From the NCBI RefSeq assembly GCF_900111245.1, contig NZ_FOGO01000019.1, positions 1 to 64,000 on the forward strand: a stretch of DNA of 64,000 nt. Reading direction: 5' to 3'. The notes below the pieces were generated by a model. The model did no database searches. It had not been told where the DNA came from and saw only the letters and a list, made by a program, of their open reading frames with translations. The position numbers and the translations under genes were made by a program. Below, one piece after another: positions 41,243 to 50,044 of this stretch (position 1 is the stretch's first letter; each line of letters starts with the position of its first letter). Source of the DNA: Streptomyces qinglanensis (GTDB lineage: Bacteria > Actinomycetota > Actinomycetes > Streptomycetales > Streptomycetaceae).

Positions 41243-41404
41243 ATGGACGCATTCACCGCAGGCATCCTGCAGCGTATACGGACCACCGAGTCCGACCTGC
41301 ACCGCGCACGTGAATCCGGCGACGACTTCCTCGTGGACGTCGAGCAGTCGGAACTGGAGGACCTCCGCCGCCTGGCCGCCGAGCACGGCGTGCAGGTCGC
41401 CTGA
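41243..41404 (+). CDS. 53-residue charged helical protein
   Basis: A short gene starting ATG 41243 after GAGGGGG. The peptide begins MDAFTAGILQRIRTTESDLH and ends RRLAAEHGVQVA; it is strongly helical and acidic/basic balanced (SGDDFLVDVEQSELEDL). Composition and codon use look real, and I believe similar short frames sit beside cutR in other Streptomyces. No function is known. It runs between divergent cutR and the convergent inositol monophosphatase gene. Confidence 0.72.
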   Translation: MDAFTAGILQRIRTTESDLHRARESGDDFLVDVEQSELEDLRRLAAEHGVQVA

Positions 41405-41471
41405 CGGTCCTTTCGAGCCCGCTTCGGCGATGCGGCCCTCCGGTCCGGGGGGCCGCATCGCCGTTCCCGGG

Positions 41472-42326
41472 CTACTCCGCCGCGCCGGCCGGCCGGTCGT
41501 GCCAGGCGCCCAGCTCCTCCAGCAGCGGCTGGAGGACCTCGAAGACCCCCGGCGAGGCCGCGACGGTGAGAGCGCCGTCGGCGGGCAGCCCCGGACGGCC
41601 GCCCGTGCGGGCACCGGCCTCCCGCGCGACGAGATCCCCCGCGGCCAGATCCCACGGGTTGAGGCCGCGCTCGTAGAAGCCGTCCAGCCGCCCGGTGGCG
41701 ACGTCGCACAGGTCGATGGCGGCCGAGCCGCCGCGGCGGATGTCGCGCACCCGCGGCACCAGTTCCTGGGCGACAGCGGCCTGGGCCACCCGCCGCTCCC
41801 TGACGTAGCCGAAGCCGGTGCCGATCAGCGCCTGCTCCAGCGGCGGGGACGGGCGGCACCGCAGGCGCCGGCCGTCCAGGAAGGCGCCCTGCCCGCTGAC
41901 CGCCTGCCAGGTCTCACCGCGTACCGGTGCCGCCACCACGCCCACGACCCGCTCGCCGTGGTACTCGGCGGCGATCGAGACGGCCCAGTCGGGACGTCCG
42001 TACAGGTAGTTGACGGTGCCGTCGACGGGGTCGATGACCCAGCGGACACCGGAGGTGCCCTCGCTGACGGCGCCCTCCTCGCCGAGGAAGCCGTCCTGCG
42101 GACGGTGCTCGGCCAGGAATCCGGTGATCAGCCGCTCGGAGGCCAGGTCCATCTCGGTGACCACGTCGATGGGGCTGGTCTTGGTCGCCGCGACGCCCAG
42201 ATCGGCCGGGCGCCCGTCGCGCAGCAGGGTGCCCGCGCGGGCGGCGGCCTCCTGCGCGAGGGCGAGCAGCTCGGCCTTGAGCGCGTCGTCAGCGGGTTCG
42301 GATGCGGACTGCGGGGTGTCGGTCAC
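41472..42326 (-). CDS. Inositol monophosphatase family protein
   Basis: A 284-residue Mg-dependent phosphatase. Metal-binding motifs are complete: GEEG near 90, WVIDPVDGTVNYLYG near 110 and NPWDLAAGDLVAREAG in the C-terminal part. Substrates may be inositol-1-phosphate or another sugar/nucleotide phosphate. GTG 42326 is used. It follows the ferrochelatase gene by 94 nt in the same direction. Confidence 0.92.
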   Translation of the reverse strand: MTDTPQSASEPADDALKAELLALAQEAAARAGTLLRDGRPADLGVAATKTSPIDVVTEMDLASERLITGFLAEHRPQDGFLGEEGAVSEGTSGVRWVIDPVDGTVNYLYGRPDWAVSIAAEYHGERVVGVVAAPVRGETWQAVSGQGAFLDGRRLRCRPSPPLEQALIGTGFGYVRERRVAQAAVAQELVPRVRDIRRGGSAAIDLCDVATGRLDGFYERGLNPWDLAAGDLVAREAGARTGGRPGLPADGALTVAASPGVFEVLQPLLEELGAWHDRPAGAAE

Positions 42327-42420
42327 GAGTGTCGAAGCTCCTGTCGTGTGGACCGGGTACCGGCGCGGCGGTGGGCCGGGGCGGGCGGTCGGGCGCGCCC
42401 GGGATCCGGGCGCGGGGCTC

Positions 42421-43581
42421 TCACAAGGGCGGCGCGTCGGCACCTGCCGCGGCCGGCTTCGGCGTCCGCGCCGGGCAGCAGCCGACCGGGCACACGTCGT
42501 GGCTCGGGCCGAGTGCGCCCAGCGCGCACCGGGCGGGCGCCTCGCCCCGCTCCGCGGCGGCGCGCTCCAGCACCAGTTCCCGCACCGCGGCCGCGAACCG
42601 CGGGTCGGCGCCCACCGTGGGCGAGCGCCGGGCGGGCAGGCCCAGCTCGGCCGCCTTGTCCATGGCCTCGGTGTCCAGGTCGTAGCGGACCTCCATGTGG
42701 TCCGAGACGAAGCCGACCGGCACCATCACCACACCGGGCACGCCGTTCCCGTGCAGCTCCTCCAGGTGGTCGCAGATGTCCGGCTCCAACCACGGCACCG
42801 AGGGCGGGCCGCTGCGCGACTGGTAGACGAGGCTCCAGGAGTGCCGTACGCCGGTGCGCTCCCGGACGGCCTCGGTGATCAGTTCGGCGGCGTCGCGGTG
42901 CTGCGCGACGTAGGCGCCGCCGTCACCGTGCGCCTCGACGGGGCCGGAGGTGTCGGCCGCGGCGGTGGGGATGGAGTGTGTGGTGAAGGCGAGGTGCGCG
43001 CCGTCGCGCACCTCGGCGGGGAGGTCGTCCAGACAGGCGAGCACACCGTCGACCACGGGTTCGAGGAAGCCCGGGTGGTTGAAGTAGTGACGCAGCTTGT
43101 CCACCTGCGGCGGGCGCAGGCCCTCGTCCCGCAGCGCCGCCAGCGACTCGGCGAGGTTCTCCCGGTACTGGCGGCAGCCCGAGTAGGAGGCGTACGCGCT
43201 GGTCGCCAGGGTGAGCACCCGCCGGTGACCGTCGCCGGCCAGTTCGCGCAGGGTGTCGGTGAGGTACGGCGCCCAGTTGCGGTTGCCCCAGTAGACGGGC
43301 AGTTCGAGGCCGTGTGCGGCGAAGTCCTCGCGGAGCGCCGCCAGCAGGGCCCGGTTCTGCTCGTTGATCGGGCTGACCCCGTCGAACAGGTAGTAGTGGC
43401 GGCCCACCTCTTCGAGGCGTTCGGTGGGGATACCGCGTCCCCGGGTGACGTTCTGCAGGAACGGGACGACGTCGTCCATCCCTTCGGGACCGCCGAACGA
43501 GAGCAGCAGGAGCGCGTCGTAGGGGGCCGGGGAGGAGTCCGGCCCGGGGCCGGAAGGTTCGGTGGGCAGCGCATCGGACAT
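42421..43581 (-). CDS. hemH: Coproporphyrin-type ferrochelatase
   Basis: A 386-residue enzyme inserting iron into (copro)porphyrin, named cpfC in the Gram-positive pathway. LLLSFGGPEGMDDVVPFLQN opens the fold; TTHSIP holds the catalytic His; VYQSRSGPPSVPWLEPDI and VVMVPVGFVSDHMEV are family segments. The C-terminus carries a cysteine cluster (CALGAL ... HDVCPVGCC) for the [2Fe-2S] centre of actinobacterial members. Start ATG 43581. Confidence 0.94.
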   Translation of the reverse strand: MSDALPTEPSGPGPDSSPAPYDALLLLSFGGPEGMDDVVPFLQNVTRGRGIPTERLEEVGRHYYLFDGVSPINEQNRALLAALREDFAAHGLELPVYWGNRNWAPYLTDTLRELAGDGHRRVLTLATSAYASYSGCRQYRENLAESLAALRDEGLRPPQVDKLRHYFNHPGFLEPVVDGVLACLDDLPAEVRDGAHLAFTTHSIPTAAADTSGPVEAHGDGGAYVAQHRDAAELITEAVRERTGVRHSWSLVYQSRSGPPSVPWLEPDICDHLEELHGNGVPGVVMVPVGFVSDHMEVRYDLDTEAMDKAAELGLPARRSPTVGADPRFAAAVRELVLERAAAERGEAPARCALGALGPSHDVCPVGCCPARTPKPAAAGADAPPL

Positions 43582-43788
43582 GCCTCGATCTTCCCATCCG
43601 GGGGACGCGGCAGGCGCCCGGCCTCCGCTGCGCGGCGCACTGTCGGGTGTCTGTGCGAGAGCCGTGAGTATGATCCCTCTCCAACTGGTGGGGACCCACC
43701 GGTGCGGGGGGCGTCGGCGGTCGTGGTGCGTTCCTCGGCCCCGGCCGCGCTCTGGACAGAGCGCCGCGGCGAGAGGGGACAGGCACAG

Positions 43789-45135
43789 ATGAGCGGGCGA
43801 TCAGGTGTGCGGTCGACGGCGGACGGCCGGACGGGAACGTGGCGGAACTGGGCGGGCAACGTGGTGGCCGCCCCTCGGCGGACGGTCTCGCCCTCCACCA
43901 CGGAGGCGCTGGCCGAGGTGGTGCGCCGTGCGGCCGCGGACGGGCTGCGCGTGAAAGCGGCGGGCACCGGGCATTCGTTCACCGGCGCCGCCGTCACGGA
44001 CGGGGTGCTCGTCCGGCCCGAGCGGCTGACCGGAGTGCGCGCCGTGGACCGGGCCGCGGGCACGGTCACCGTCGCGGCGGGTACCCCGCTGAAGGTGCTG
44101 AACGCCGCGCTGGCGGCCCGGGGCCTGTCGCTGACGAACATGGGCGACATCATGGAGCAGACCGTCTCGGGCGCCGTCAGCACCGGCACCCATGGCACGG
44201 GCCGCACCTCGGCCTCGGTCGCCGCGCAGATCACCGAGCTGGAGCTGGTGCTCGCCGACGGCTCCGTGGTCCGCTGCTCGGCGGAGGGCACACCGCAGGA
44301 GCGGGCCCTCTTCGCCGCCGCGCGGGTGGGGCTGGGGGCGCTGGGCGTGGTCAGCGAGATCACCTTCGCGGTGGAACCGGAGTTCCTGCTGAGCGCGCGG
44401 GAGGAACCGATGCCGTTCGACCGGGTCGTCGGCGAGTTCGATCAGTTGGTGGCCGAGAACGAGCACTTCGAGTTCTACTGGTTCCCGCACACCGAGAGTT
44501 GCAACACCAAGCGCAACAACCGCAGTGCGGGCCCCGCGGCTCCGCTCACCCCGCTGCGGGGCTGGGTCGACGACGAGTTGCTCTCCAACGGCGTCTTCCA
44601 GGCGGCCTGCTCGCTCGGCAGGGCGATACCCGCCGCCGTCCCCGGGGTGGCCCGCGTCTCCAGTCGCGCGCTGTCGGCACGCAGCTACACCGACATCCCG
44701 TACAAGGTCTTCACCAGTCCGCGCCGGGTGCGCTTCCTGGAGATGGAGTACGCGATACCGCGGGCCGCGCTGGTGGAGGCACTGCGCGCGCTGAAGGCGC
44801 TGGTGGAGCGCTCGGACTTCCGGGTGAGCTTTCCCGTGGAGGTACGTACCGCGCCCGCGGACGACATCCCCCTGTCGACGGCGAGCGGCCGTGAGACGGC
44901 GTACGTGGCGGTGCACATGTACCGGGGCACCCCGCACGAGGCGTACTTCAGCGCGGTCGAGCGGATCATGACGGCGCACGCCGGCCGCCCGCACTGGGGG
45001 AAACTGCACAGCAGGGACGCGGAGTACCTCGCCGGGGTGTATCCGCGCTTCGAGGAGTTCACGGCCCTGCGTGACCGCCTGGACCCGGACCGGGTCTTCG
45101 GCAACGACTACCTGCGGCGCGTGCTGGGCGACTGA
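43789..45135 (+). CDS. FAD-dependent sugar-1,4-lactone oxidase (D-arabinono-lactone oxidase type)
   Basis: A 448-residue flavoenzyme. The FAD-binding PCMH domain has RVKAAGTGHSFTGAAVTDG and TVSGAVSTGTHGTGRTSAS. The C-terminal ALO domain ends with GRPHWGKLHSRDAEYLAGVY, whose HWGK is the hallmark of aldonolactone oxidases. It oxidises sugar lactones with oxygen, giving hydrogen peroxide. ATG 43789 is preferred over many in-frame upstream starts because the protein and its ribosome site (GAGAGGGG) begin there. It is divergent from ferrochelatase. Confidence 0.92.
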   Translation: MSGRSGVRSTADGRTGTWRNWAGNVVAAPRRTVSPSTTEALAEVVRRAAADGLRVKAAGTGHSFTGAAVTDGVLVRPERLTGVRAVDRAAGTVTVAAGTPLKVLNAALAARGLSLTNMGDIMEQTVSGAVSTGTHGTGRTSASVAAQITELELVLADGSVVRCSAEGTPQERALFAAARVGLGALGVVSEITFAVEPEFLLSAREEPMPFDRVVGEFDQLVAENEHFEFYWFPHTESCNTKRNNRSAGPAAPLTPLRGWVDDELLSNGVFQAACSLGRAIPAAVPGVARVSSRALSARSYTDIPYKVFTSPRRVRFLEMEYAIPRAALVEALRALKALVERSDFRVSFPVEVRTAPADDIPLSTASGRETAYVAVHMYRGTPHEAYFSAVERIMTAHAGRPHWGKLHSRDAEYLAGVYPRFEEFTALRDRLDPDRVFGNDYLRRVLGD

Positions 45136-45167
45136 CACCCCTTGCGGGGCACAGGGGCGGTTGCGTC

Positions 45168-45217
45168 GCGACGGGCCGTGCCGCACATCGGGAGCGATGC
45201 ACGGCACGGCCCGTCGC
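45168..45217. terminator. Bidirectional hairpin terminator
   Basis: GCGACGGGCCGTGCCG pairs with CGGCACGGCCCGTCGC (16-bp perfect stem) around an 18-nt loop. It sits between the convergent lactone oxidase and membrane-protein genes. Confidence 0.85.
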
Positions 45218-45238
45218 ACTGCGGGACCGTCCGGGGTA

Positions 45239-46483
45239 CTAGCCGGGCTGCTGGCCCTGCGGCGGATCGGCGCCGCTGCCGGAGCCTCCGGTCTCTCCCT
45301 GGTCGGTTCCGGCACCGCCGTCCTGCCCGCTGTCCGAGCCGCTGTCGCCTGTGCCGGTGTCGCCGCTGCCGGAGTCTCCACCGTCGTCGGTGCCGTCCGG
45401 CTGGGAGGGGGACGGCTCGGGGGTCGGCGTCGCTCCGCCACCGGTGTCACCGGAGTCACCGGAGTCGTTCCGTCCGCTCCGGTCGCCGTTCCGGTCGCCC
45501 GGATCGGCCGACTGTCCGGAGCCGGACGGGTCGGTGGTCGGGCGCTGCCCGTCCTCCGACCCGTCCGGGCCCGGACTCGCCGGGGGTGCGTCCGGGGAGT
45601 CGCCGGTGGAGGAGTCGTGGCCCGGCCGGAACACGTCGCTGAGCGAGGTGCCCTTCCCGCCGGAGACGTTGTGGCCGGAGAGCGCCTCGTAGAGCGTGAT
45701 GCCGCCGATCGCGATCACGAACACCAGCACGGCGGGCAGCAGGGTGCGCCGCCAGCCGCGCCACGTGGTGCCGTGGGTGGTGGCCGAGGTGAACTCTCCG
45801 TCGCCGGGGACCTCCCCGGCTGCCGCCGCCCCGTCCCGCGCGGACGCGGACCGGTCGGCGCCCTCCAGCGCCCGGGTGGCGTCGGCGGGCTGCGGTGACC
45901 GCGCCGGGTGCCGGCTCCGCAGCACCCGGGTGGCGTCCGCGGTGCCCAGCACCTGGGTGGCGTCCGCGTCCCGGAGCGGGACGGCTTCGGCCTCGGAGCG
46001 CAGCGCCCCGGTCAGGTCGTCACGGCGCAGCGCTCGGGTCGCGTCGGTGCCGTCCGGCCCGGCGCCGCTGCCTGCCCCCTGCCCCCATGAGGTGGTGACG
46101 GGGCCGGAGCCGTGCAGCACATCGGCGTTGTGGACCGCCTGGCCGGTGTGCCCGCCCTCGTCGTCCTTCCAGCCGGCGGCCGGGTCCCGAACCGGGAGCT
46201 GCCGGGCCTTGGGCGGCACCGTGACTTCCTTGATCTGCTCGCCGGTCCTGCTGAAGAAGTGCTGGAAGACCGGGCCGCCGCTGGTCGCGACGAGGCTCAT
46301 CACACCGGCGCCCAGGAAGGTGCCGTACACCCCGAGTTGCCCGGCGGCGAACGCGGCGACCACCGCGGCGACCGCACTGCCCAGCACCTGGGCCAGGCTC
46401 AGCTCCAGCCGTTTTCCACTCTTGCTCTCCTCCTGCTCGGGGGCTCCCCTGCTGGATATGGATTGCTTGTCGCTCTTGTCCAT
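45239..46483 (-). CDS. Membrane protein with repeated DATRxL motifs and a long disordered exterior tail
   Basis: A 414-residue protein not recognised as a named family. Two helices lie near the N-terminus (about 29-70). A cytosolic, disordered middle (about 75-245) contains four copies of DAT(R/Q)(A/V)L: ATRALRRDD, ATQVLGTAD, ATRVLRSRH and ATRALEGAD. A third helix (about 247-268, LLPAVLVFVIAIGGITLYEA) leads to an exterior Asp/Gly/Ser/Pro-rich tail of about 140 residues. The motif matches the T-x-x-L preference of FHA domains after Thr phosphorylation. Start ATG 46483. Divergent from sepH. Confidence 0.75.
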   Translation of the reverse strand: MDKSDKQSISSRGAPEQEESKSGKRLELSLAQVLGSAVAAVVAAFAAGQLGVYGTFLGAGVMSLVATSGGPVFQHFFSRTGEQIKEVTVPPKARQLPVRDPAAGWKDDEGGHTGQAVHNADVLHGSGPVTTSWGQGAGSGAGPDGTDATRALRRDDLTGALRSEAEAVPLRDADATQVLGTADATRVLRSRHPARSPQPADATRALEGADRSASARDGAAAAGEVPGDGEFTSATTHGTTWRGWRRTLLPAVLVFVIAIGGITLYEALSGHNVSGGKGTSLSDVFRPGHDSSTGDSPDAPPASPGPDGSEDGQRPTTDPSGSGQSADPGDRNGDRSGRNDSGDSGDTGGGATPTPEPSPSQPDGTDDGGDSGSGDTGTGDSGSDSGQDGGAGTDQGETGGSGSGADPPQGQQPG

Positions 46484-46943
46484 TTACCGCCCTTGATCGC
46501 ACACTCCAAGCACTGTGCACGATTAGGGGACTTTCGAGCGAAGGTCAGGGTTCCATTTCGGGTGGTTCTGTGATGCTTCCCACCCCCGTATCCAGGCCAA
46601 ATGGACTCTTGGGGCGTCAACTCCCTTACTCCGGAGCAACTTCGGAGGCGCGGCGGTCCACCCGGGTGGCCCTAATGGAGTAGTGTGACGAGCCCTGGTC
46701 TCGGTTCTGACCCGGCGTCGGCTGCACACGGTGACCACCTCGGTCACTGTGCGTTGTGAGGAGGCAACCGTGCCGTAGCGGCGGTTCCGGGCAGTTCCAC
46801 ACGATTCGAACAACGATCTGGAAACAGCCTCGGACCCCGAGGAAGTCGGCAAGGTTGTGGCAGGCTGCACCCGGGCAGGCCACACTCGTCTAGCGGGAGC
46901 AGCGACGCACGTGACGTCGGCAGGCACCACCCGGGAGGTCCCC
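46484..46943. other. 460-bp divergent promoter region of sepH and the DATRxL protein
   Basis: Holds two divergent promoters. A short reading, GTG CCG TAG, follows TGAGGAGG at about 46755-46780 and could be a mini-leader, although it may be chance. No larger frame looks real. Confidence 0.45.
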
Positions 46944-48053
46944 ATGCCCGAACTGCGTGTCGTGGCCGTCAGCAACGACGGCACACGACTGGTGCTCAAA
47001 GCTGCCGACAGCACGGAATACACGCTTCCGATCGACGAGCGGCTGCGCGCCGCCGTCCGGAACGACCGGGCGCGGCTGGGCCAGATCGAGATCGAGGTGG
47101 AGAGCCACCTGCGGCCTCGGGACATCCAGGCGCGGATAAGAGCCGGTGCCTCCGCCGAGGAGGTCGCCTCCCTCGCGGGCATCCCGGTCGACCGGGTGCG
47201 CCGCTTCGAGGGCCCGGTGCTCGCCGAGCGCGCCTTCATGGCCGAGCGCGCCCGCAAGACCCCGGTGCGCCGCCCCGGCGAGAACGTCGGCCCACAGCTC
47301 GGCGAGGCCGTGGCCGAACGGCTGCTGCTGCGCGGCGCCGACAAGGACTCCGTGCACTGGGACTCCTGGCGGCGCGACGACGGCACCTGGGAGGTGCTGC
47401 TCGCCTACCGCGTCGCGGCCCAGCCGCACTCCGCGACCTGGACCTACGATCCGCCGCGCCGCCTGGTGCAGGCAGTGGACGACGAGGCCAGGGCGCTGAT
47501 CGGCGAGACCGACGACACCCCGGAGCCCAGCTTCCCGTTCGTGCCCCGGATCGCCCGGCTGCCCCGCGAGCGCCCGGACCGAGGTGAGCGCTCCGGCCGG
47601 CCCGAACTGGAGCCTGCCGCGCTGGCACCGGCGCCCGGCGACGAGGACGACCAGGCGCTGTCCGACGCCGAGGACGGCGCCGGCACCCCGGACTCGCTGA
47701 CCAGCCTGCTGGAGGCGGTGCCCAGCTTCCGGGGCGACCTGGTCGTCCCGGAAGCACAGCCGGGTGCGGCGGAGGACGAGGACGACGAGGCGGCCGCCGC
47801 ACTGGCCGAGACCGCCGCGGGCGAGCGGGAACGCGAGGAGGAGCCGGAGGCTGTCGAGCCGCCCGCCCCCGCCGCGAGCGCCGGTTCCGCCTACGCGGAC
47901 GTACTGATGCCGCGCTCGGTGACCGCGCACCGGGACCGGCTCAAGGGCAACACCGACCGGCAGGCGGAGGCCGACGGCGTCCGTCCGGGCCGCCGGGCCG
48001 CGGTGCCGAGCTGGGACGAGATCGTCTTCGGCACCCGCCGCAAGAAGGAGTAG
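46944..48053 (+). CDS. sepH: SepH cell-division protein
   Basis: A 369-residue actinobacterial division protein that helps FtsZ assemble. The N-terminal DUF3071 domain (about 1-170) includes the helix-turn-helix-like ASAEEVASLAGIPVDRVRRF and ERAFMAERARKTPVRR. The middle is long, acidic and disordered. A conserved C-terminal basic segment ends VPSWDEIVFGTRRKKE. ATG 46944 follows GGGAGG; an upstream extension of the frame is not conserved in character. A terminator follows. Confidence 0.93.
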   Translation: MPELRVVAVSNDGTRLVLKAADSTEYTLPIDERLRAAVRNDRARLGQIEIEVESHLRPRDIQARIRAGASAEEVASLAGIPVDRVRRFEGPVLAERAFMAERARKTPVRRPGENVGPQLGEAVAERLLLRGADKDSVHWDSWRRDDGTWEVLLAYRVAAQPHSATWTYDPPRRLVQAVDDEARALIGETDDTPEPSFPFVPRIARLPRERPDRGERSGRPELEPAALAPAPGDEDDQALSDAEDGAGTPDSLTSLLEAVPSFRGDLVVPEAQPGAAEDEDDEAAAALAETAAGEREREEEPEAVEPPAPAASAGSAYADVLMPRSVTAHRDRLKGNTDRQAEADGVRPGRRAAVPSWDEIVFGTRRKKE

Positions 48054-48089
48054 GCGGCGCATCGGGCCCCGGCCCGGGCAACGCGCACC

Positions 48090-48115
48090 GGGGGCGGTCC
48101 GAGCGGACCGCCCCC
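48090..48115. terminator. Hairpin terminator after sepH
   Basis: GGGGGCGGTCC pairs with GGACCGCCCCC (11 bp, loop GAGC) between the convergent sepH and sulfurtransferase genes. Confidence 0.85.
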
Positions 48116-48155
48116 TGCTCTGTCCTCCGCGGCAGGTGACCGCGCCACGCAGGGC

Positions 48156-49025
48156 TCAGCCGCGCTCCGGCCCGGTGGCCACCGGGCGGCCTCCCCCGGC
48201 CGTCCACTCGCTCCAGGAGCCCACGTACAGCGCCGCCTCGATCCCGGCGAGGTGCAGGGCCAGCACTTCCTGGGCCGCGGAGACCCCGGAGCCGCAGTAG
48301 ACGCCGACCTCCGTGCCCGGCCCGGCGCCCAGCGCCGCGAAGCGTTCCGCGAGGGCGTCCGGGGAGCGGAGGGTGCCCGCGTCGGTGAGGTTCTCCGTGG
48401 TGGGCGCCGAGACCGCGCCCGGGATGTGCCCCGCCACCGGGTCGAGGGGCTCCACCTCTCCGCGGTAGCGCTCCGCGGCGCGGGCGTCCAGCAGCACTCC
48501 GCGCCGGGCCAGAGCCGCGGCCTCGTCCGCGTCCAGGCACGGCAGGCCGCCGGAGGCGGGGGTGAAGTCGCCGGGCACCGGGTCGGGGGTCGCGGTGCTG
48601 AGCGGCAGCGGCTCCCCGCTCCCGGGGTCGCGGTGGCTCTGCCAGGCCGCCAGGCCGCCGTCCAGCACTCTGACGTCGGGGTGGCCCGCCCAGCGGAGCA
48701 GCCACCAGCAGCGGGCCGCGGCCCAGCCGCCGCCGGGGCCGCCGCCGTCGTAGACGACCACGGGGCGGTCCGCCGTCACTCCCGCGCGGCGCATCGCCGA
48801 GCCGAAGACGTCCGGTGCGGGCAGCGGGTGCCGGCCGGTCCCGGCCCCCGCGGGACCCGCGAGCTCGCTCTCCAGGTCGATGTAGACGGCACCGGGCAGA
48901 TGGCCCGCCCGGTAGGCGGGCAGACCGGGCGGGTCGCCGGGCTTGTAGCGCACGTCGAGCAGCACGGGCGCGGCGCCGGCTGCGAGGTCGCCGGCGAGCG
49001 CCGTTGCGGAGATGATGGCTGTCAT
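48156..49025 (-). CDS. Thiosulfate sulfurtransferase (tandem rhodanese)
   Basis: A 289-residue two-domain rhodanese. The N-terminal domain (VLLDVRYKPGDP, VYIDLESELAG) is catalytically silent. The C-terminal domain has LLDARAAERYRGEVEPLD and the active loop VYCGSGVSA with the persulfide Cys. It moves sulfane sulfur from thiosulfate or 3-mercaptopyruvate. ATG 49025 is used. It stands alone and is far from the CstR-linked rhodaneses at 5.7-9.4 kb. Confidence 0.92.
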   Translation of the reverse strand: MTAIISATALAGDLAAGAAPVLLDVRYKPGDPPGLPAYRAGHLPGAVYIDLESELAGPAGAGTGRHPLPAPDVFGSAMRRAGVTADRPVVVYDGGGPGGGWAAARCWWLLRWAGHPDVRVLDGGLAAWQSHRDPGSGEPLPLSTATPDPVPGDFTPASGGLPCLDADEAAALARRGVLLDARAAERYRGEVEPLDPVAGHIPGAVSAPTTENLTDAGTLRSPDALAERFAALGAGPGTEVGVYCGSGVSAAQEVLALHLAGIEAALYVGSWSEWTAGGGRPVATGPERG

Positions 49026-49249
49026 GGCGCCATCCTCGCGCAGGCCCGCTCCCCCGGGGTCCAGGGGTCGGTGACGGCACACGGATCGGGGATTCTCCAC
49101 CGGAAGCGGCAACAGCGGCGCGGCCGGGGAGCGCGGCACGACGGATGGTGACAGCATCTGCACTGGCGAGTAGTCACGACGCCGCGGCAACGAGGCCGCG
49201 GCACTTCCACCCGCACGACCGCATCGATGATGGTCAAGGAGCGAAGCAG

Positions 49250-50044
49250 ATGACCGAGGCAGCGACTCGGCTGCGGCACACGCCCGGCGCGCCCGCATGG
49301 GCGAGCCTGATGGTGCACGGACTGGACGGCGGCAAGGAGTTCTACCAGGGCCTGTTCGGCTGGGAGTTCCGGGCCGGTCCCCGGCAGCTCGGCCCGTACG
49401 TGCGCGCCGTCGCGGCGGGGCACGAGGTGGCCGGACTGGGCAAGAAGGCGGACGGCAGGCAGCTCCCGGTGGCGTGGCTGCCGTATCTGGCGACGGACGA
49501 CGCCGACGACACGGCTTCCGCGGTCCGTTCGTACGGGGGCACGGTGGCGGTGGGTCCGCTGGACGCGGAGCAGGCGGGGCGGATGGCGATCGTCTCCGAT
49601 CCGCACGGGGCCCCGTTCGGGCTGTGGCAGGACGTGCACGTGCCGGGTCTGGGCACGGCACCGCGCGGAATGGCCGGGGCTCCGGTGTGGTTCGAGCTGG
49701 TCACCCGGGAGACGGGCCGGGTGGTCAAGTTCTACCAGGCGGTGTTCGGTTACGACGTGCAGAGCGTCGAGGCGCCGGGCGTCGACTGTCTGACCCTGTG
49801 CGTGGCGGGCGTCCCGGTGGCGGGCATCCAGGGCGTGGGGGACGCCCTGCCGCGGGACCGGGGGCCGCACTGGCGTACGTACTTCGCGGTGGAGGATCCG
49901 GACGGGATGGCGGGCCGTGCGGAGAAGCTGGGCGGCGGTGTGGTGCGCCCCCCGGGCGACTCACCGTACGGGCGCGTGGCGACGCTGGCGGACCCGGAGG
50001 GCGCGCACTTCAGTGTGATCCGGCCCGCCGCAGCGGATCGCTGA
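49250..50044 (+). CDS. Double VOC/glyoxalase-fold protein
   Basis: A 264-residue protein of two tandem VOC modules. The first has ASLMVHGLDGGKEFYQGLFG to FGLWQD; the second starts PVWFELVTRETGRVVKFYQA and ends DPEGAHFSVIRP. Members bind metals or hydrophobic ligands; some are antibiotic-binding or hydroxylase-like proteins. ATG 49250 follows AAGGAG. Its last 35 nt overlap the end of the convergent tdk gene. Confidence 0.88.
   Translation: MTEAATRLRHTPGAPAWASLMVHGLDGGKEFYQGLFGWEFRAGPRQLGPYVRAVAAGHEVAGLGKKADGRQLPVAWLPYLATDDADDTASAVRSYGGTVAVGPLDAEQAGRMAIVSDPHGAPFGLWQDVHVPGLGTAPRGMAGAPVWFELVTRETGRVVKFYQAVFGYDVQSVEAPGVDCLTLCVAGVPVAGIQGVGDALPRDRGPHWRTYFAVEDPDGMAGRAEKLGGGVVRPPGDSPYGRVATLADPEGAHFSVIRPAAADR

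Noticed and set aside
46755..46780. Two-codon leader GTG CCG TAG after a strong ribosome site upstream of sepH
   Set aside because: Too short to judge; a chance stop after a GGAGG-like run is as likely as a regulatory mini-frame.
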